This document shows, piece by piece, positions 62,338 through 64,000 of a stretch of DNA of 64,000 bases. Each line of letters starts with the position of its first letter. The stretch's first letter is position 1. The stretch comes from Ignavibacteriales bacterium. GTDB lineage: Bacteria > Bacteroidota > Ignavibacteria > Ignavibacteriales > Melioribacteraceae. The notes under the pieces are model-generated. The model searched no databases, had not been told where the DNA came from, and saw nothing but the letters and a program-made list of their open reading frames with translations. Position numbers and translations under genes: made by a program. Location of the stretch: contig JACOUS010000019.1 of NCBI GenBank assembly GCA_016177735.1, forward strand, positions 1 to 64,000, written 5' to 3'.

Positions 62338-62421
62338 GATCTGCCTTCACTGAATGTTCATGCAAAAATAATATAAAAGAATTTCATTTATACGACGAGC
62401 TGTGTACCAAACTATATTGCA

Positions 62422-62455
62422 CTCAAACTATTGCAAGCATTCTTTCAATCGGCAA
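62422..62455. repeat. Duplicate copy of the nadA 3' end (direct repeat, left)
   Basis: A 34-bp sequence identical to 63270-63303, which contains the last ten or so codons and stop of nadA. This copy is not attached to a nadA frame. The two copies bracket the HEPN-MNT module, giving a repeat unit of 848 bp. Confidence 0.85.
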
Positions 62456-62507
62456 ATTCTTTTTTTTGTTTTGTTACGAACATCATTCAATAATGTTTTT
62501 GTGCTGC

Positions 62508-62912
62508 TCACAGAAGTCGTCTTTGTTTTTCCAAGTCCAGTTTTTGGCGTACAAACTTTCTTATAATCTTCATTGCTTTTATTGATTGCAGCGCCTCTTC
62601 GCTTGTAACAATATCTCCGGGATAACGAAATTGGACAGCATAAGGATCGAGATATTCTAAATGAGGCAGAAGCATGCTAAACTCTCTATCAATTTTTAAG
62701 CATCGGGGAAGTAAATCTTTTGTTAGATCATGAGTTTTGGGAAAAGTAATATTATTTTCAACGAGAAATGCCTTCAAATATTTTTCGGCACATTGTTGTG
62801 CAGCGAAGCATGTTAGATGAGCAATTTTCTTATTGCGTTTTTTTGCTAATGTTGACGCTCCTAAATAATCACCTTCAGCTTTTAATATCCAGGCATTTGT
62901 GTCAGCGTGCAT
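62508..62912 (-). CDS. HEPN-domain protein of a HEPN-MNT module
   Basis: 134 residues of the HEPN family: DTNAWILKAEGDYLGASTL at the start, HLTCFAAQQCAEKYLKAFLV and ITFPKTHDLTKDLL (the FPKTHDL block typical of this class). The C-terminal helix is REFSMLLPHLEYLDPYAVQF. HEPN toxins are usually RNases with an R-x4-6-H site; I do not see it clearly here, so this may be the class where the partner adds AMP to the toxin. It overlaps the MNT gene upstream by 11 bases. Confidence 0.87.
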   Translation of the reverse strand: MHADTNAWILKAEGDYLGASTLAKKRNKKIAHLTCFAAQQCAEKYLKAFLVENNITFPKTHDLTKDLLPRCLKIDREFSMLLPHLEYLDPYAVQFRYPGDIVTSEEALQSIKAMKIIRKFVRQKLDLEKQRRLL

Positions 62913-63222
62913 ACAATACTACACCTTTTTCAAATATCTCCTTAACAAACCAATCTCTCCCCTCTAAAGCACGTGCAACTTCTTCGGGGTTTCTTACAAT
63001 AACATCAACAGATGCTTGTTCATTGATAGCGCGTCTGACAACGCGTATCCTTTCGGCTGGCAATCCTGGAATTTTTGCAACTACAAACAAATCTATGTCG
63101 CTGTCTTTGTTTGGTTTTCCATATGCGTGAGAACCGAAAAGAATTATTTTTTCAGGCGAGCATTGTTCTACAATCGATGAGACTATTCGTAGTATTTTAT
63201 TTTTTTGGGGTATCCGTTTCAT
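62902..63222 (-). CDS. MNT-type nucleotidyltransferase antitoxin
   Basis: 106 residues. Minimal nucleotidyltransferase: ILFGSHAYGKPNKDSDIDLF carries the GS-x-D-x-D catalytic motif, and the second acid lies in SVDVIVRNPEEVARAL. These proteins act as antitoxins to HEPN partners by blocking or AMPylating them. It precedes and overlaps the HEPN gene, the canonical order. Both genes lie within the duplicated nadA-end repeat. Confidence 0.9.
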   Translation of the reverse strand: MKRIPQKNKILRIVSSIVEQCSPEKIILFGSHAYGKPNKDSDIDLFVVAKIPGLPAERIRVVRRAINEQASVDVIVRNPEEVARALEGRDWFVKEIFEKGVVLYAR

Positions 63223-63269
63223 AATGTGAAAATAATACAGCCTCTGCCAAAAATCAATTCTTGCATCAT

Positions 63270-63303
63270 CTCAAACTATTGCAAGCATTCTTTCAATCGG
63301 CAA
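63270..63303. repeat. nadA 3' end (direct repeat, right, native copy)
   Basis: 34 bp identical to 62422-62455. It encodes the LPIERMLAIV end of NadA and its stop codon. This copy is in frame with nadA and is taken as the original. Confidence 0.85.
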
Positions 63304-64000
63304 GCGGGCACGTGCAGCAATTTCTTCCGGCACTTTCACTTCGTATTGTTCATAGAGAAGCGATTCATACAAATTTTCGAGCGTAATTTTTTTCATGTAT
63401 TCGCAGACTGCATTTTCACTGAGCGGATAAAATTTTGCTTCCGGTTTCATCTTTTTGAGCCGGTGAAGAATTCCGGTTTCTGTTGCAATTACAAATTCTT
63501 CCGCTTTCGATTCTTTTACGTGCCGTATCATTCCTTCAGTAGAAAATATGTGAATATCTTTGCAGTCGAAATAGACTTGCGATTTCAACATGCACGAACT
63601 TGAACAGCCGCATTCGGGATGAATCAAAAAATCTGCACCGGGATGTTCTTTATGTGCATCATCAAAATTCACATCGCCGATTTTTTCATGAACATGACAA
63701 GCGCCGCTCCAAATTTCCATTTCACGTCCGGTCATTGCGCTTACGTACTGTCCCAAAAACCTGTCCGGCAGAAACAAAATTTTTTTATCGGGTGGAATCG
63801 CTTCAACAACTTTGACTGCATTCGATGAAGTTACACAATAATCACTTTCTGCTTTCACTTCCGCGGTTGTATTCACATACGAAACAACAACCGAATTTGG
63901 AAATTTTTCTTTCCACTCGCGCAATTGATCTGCATTAATTGTAGCGGCAAGCGAGCATCCGGCTTCGAGATCGGGAAGCAAAACTTTTTTATTCGGTGAA
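63271..64000 (-). CDS. nadA: Quinolinate synthase (NadA), cut by the window edge
   Basis: Only the C-terminal 240 or so residues are in the window. The frame stays open to base 64000, where VLLPDLEAGCSLAATIN is preceded by more coding sequence, so the start lies outside. NadA makes quinolinate from iminoaspartate and dihydroxyacetone phosphate using a 4Fe-4S cluster. The three expected Cys regions are present: AGCSLA, IWSGACHVHEKI and HPECGCSSSCM. MTGREMEIWSG and ILFLPDRFLGQYVSAMTG are family blocks. The 3' end is duplicated 848 bp downstream. Confidence 0.95.
   Translation of the reverse strand, partial: SPNKKVLLPDLEAGCSLAATINADQLREWKEKFPNSVVVSYVNTTAEVKAESDYCVTSSNAVKVVEAIPPDKKILFLPDRFLGQYVSAMTGREMEIWSGACHVHEKIGDVNFDDAHKEHPGADFLIHPECGCSSSCMLKSQVYFDCKDIHIFSTEGMIRHVKESKAEEFVIATETGILHRLKKMKPEAKFYPLSENAVCEYMKKITLENLYESLLYEQYEVKVPEEIAARARLPIERMLAIV

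Overview
The window looks like a chromosome segment from a Bacteroidota/Ignavibacteriota-type bacterium, close to Ignavibacterium or Melioribacter in style. It is AT-rich. Two secreted proteins end in the type IX secretion sorting domain with the core NYPNPFNP, and there are PorT-like and TonB-dependent outer-membrane barrels. The nitrous-oxide cluster is of the Sec-exported (clade II) kind, and the envelope is Gram-negative. The placement is inference from these signatures. No rRNA, tRNA, phage or CRISPR array was seen.

Layout. (1) 1-4.6 kb: five small stress or detoxification genes on the minus strand (two VOC, two SRPBCC, one RibD-type reductase), then a DinB gene and a divergent GlxA/AraC regulator. 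(2) 4.7-9.4 kb: an accessory patch with a decayed higBA toxin-antitoxin pair, an unrecognised pair of paralogous genes with a 40-codon follower, and a solo OLD-family ATPase/nuclease bracketed by short inverted repeats. (3) 9.4-27.9 kb: a nitrogen-oxide island. It has a porin, nrfA, nrfH and a polyferredoxin (nitrite to ammonium); a divergent Rrf2 regulator leading a nos operon (cytochrome c, nosZ, membrane protein, nosL, nosD, nosF, nosY); a ferredoxin plus octaheme hydroxylamine-oxidoreductase-like cytochrome; and a nitrosative-stress repair operon (RIC, DUF438, DUF1858/DUF2249, methyltransferase). A second Rrf2 gene closes it. Four near-identical palindromes of the form ATCRGA-N8-TCTG sit at its promoters and suggest one regulon.

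(4) 28-35.8 kb: envelope genes (PorT-like barrel, RlpA, a TonB receptor broken by one in-frame TGA, a type IX cargo protein), a GT2-DUF4922 pair and a PIN/antitoxin pair. (5) 35.9-41.1 kb: a signalling operon of multi-PAS histidine kinase, NtrC-type regulator, STAS protein and REC-PP2C phosphatase. (6) 41.1-50.7 kb: an MFS transporter and polysaccharide genes (GT4, MurJ-like flippase, GT2, GT9, initiating sugar transferase, and an O-antigen ligase/polymerase with a large propeller-like insertion). (7) 50.9-59.6 kb: a U32 RNA-modification enzyme, a STAS protein, and an operon of lipoprotein, GAF/sigma-54 activator, PEGA Ser/Thr kinase, kelch/type IX protein and DUF5683 protein. (8) 59.7-64 kb: PhzF, an ITP/XTPase, a secreted esterase, a HEPN-MNT toxin-antitoxin module lying between two exact copies of the 3' end of nadA, and nadA itself running off the right edge.

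The island supports respiration of nitrite and nitrous oxide with repair of NO damage; no nitrate reductase or NO reductase is present here. The most novel items are the shared operators, the ligase with an inserted propeller, the paralogous pair at 5.1-6.9 kb, the nadA-end duplication around HEPN-MNT, and repeat elements captured into coding sequence.
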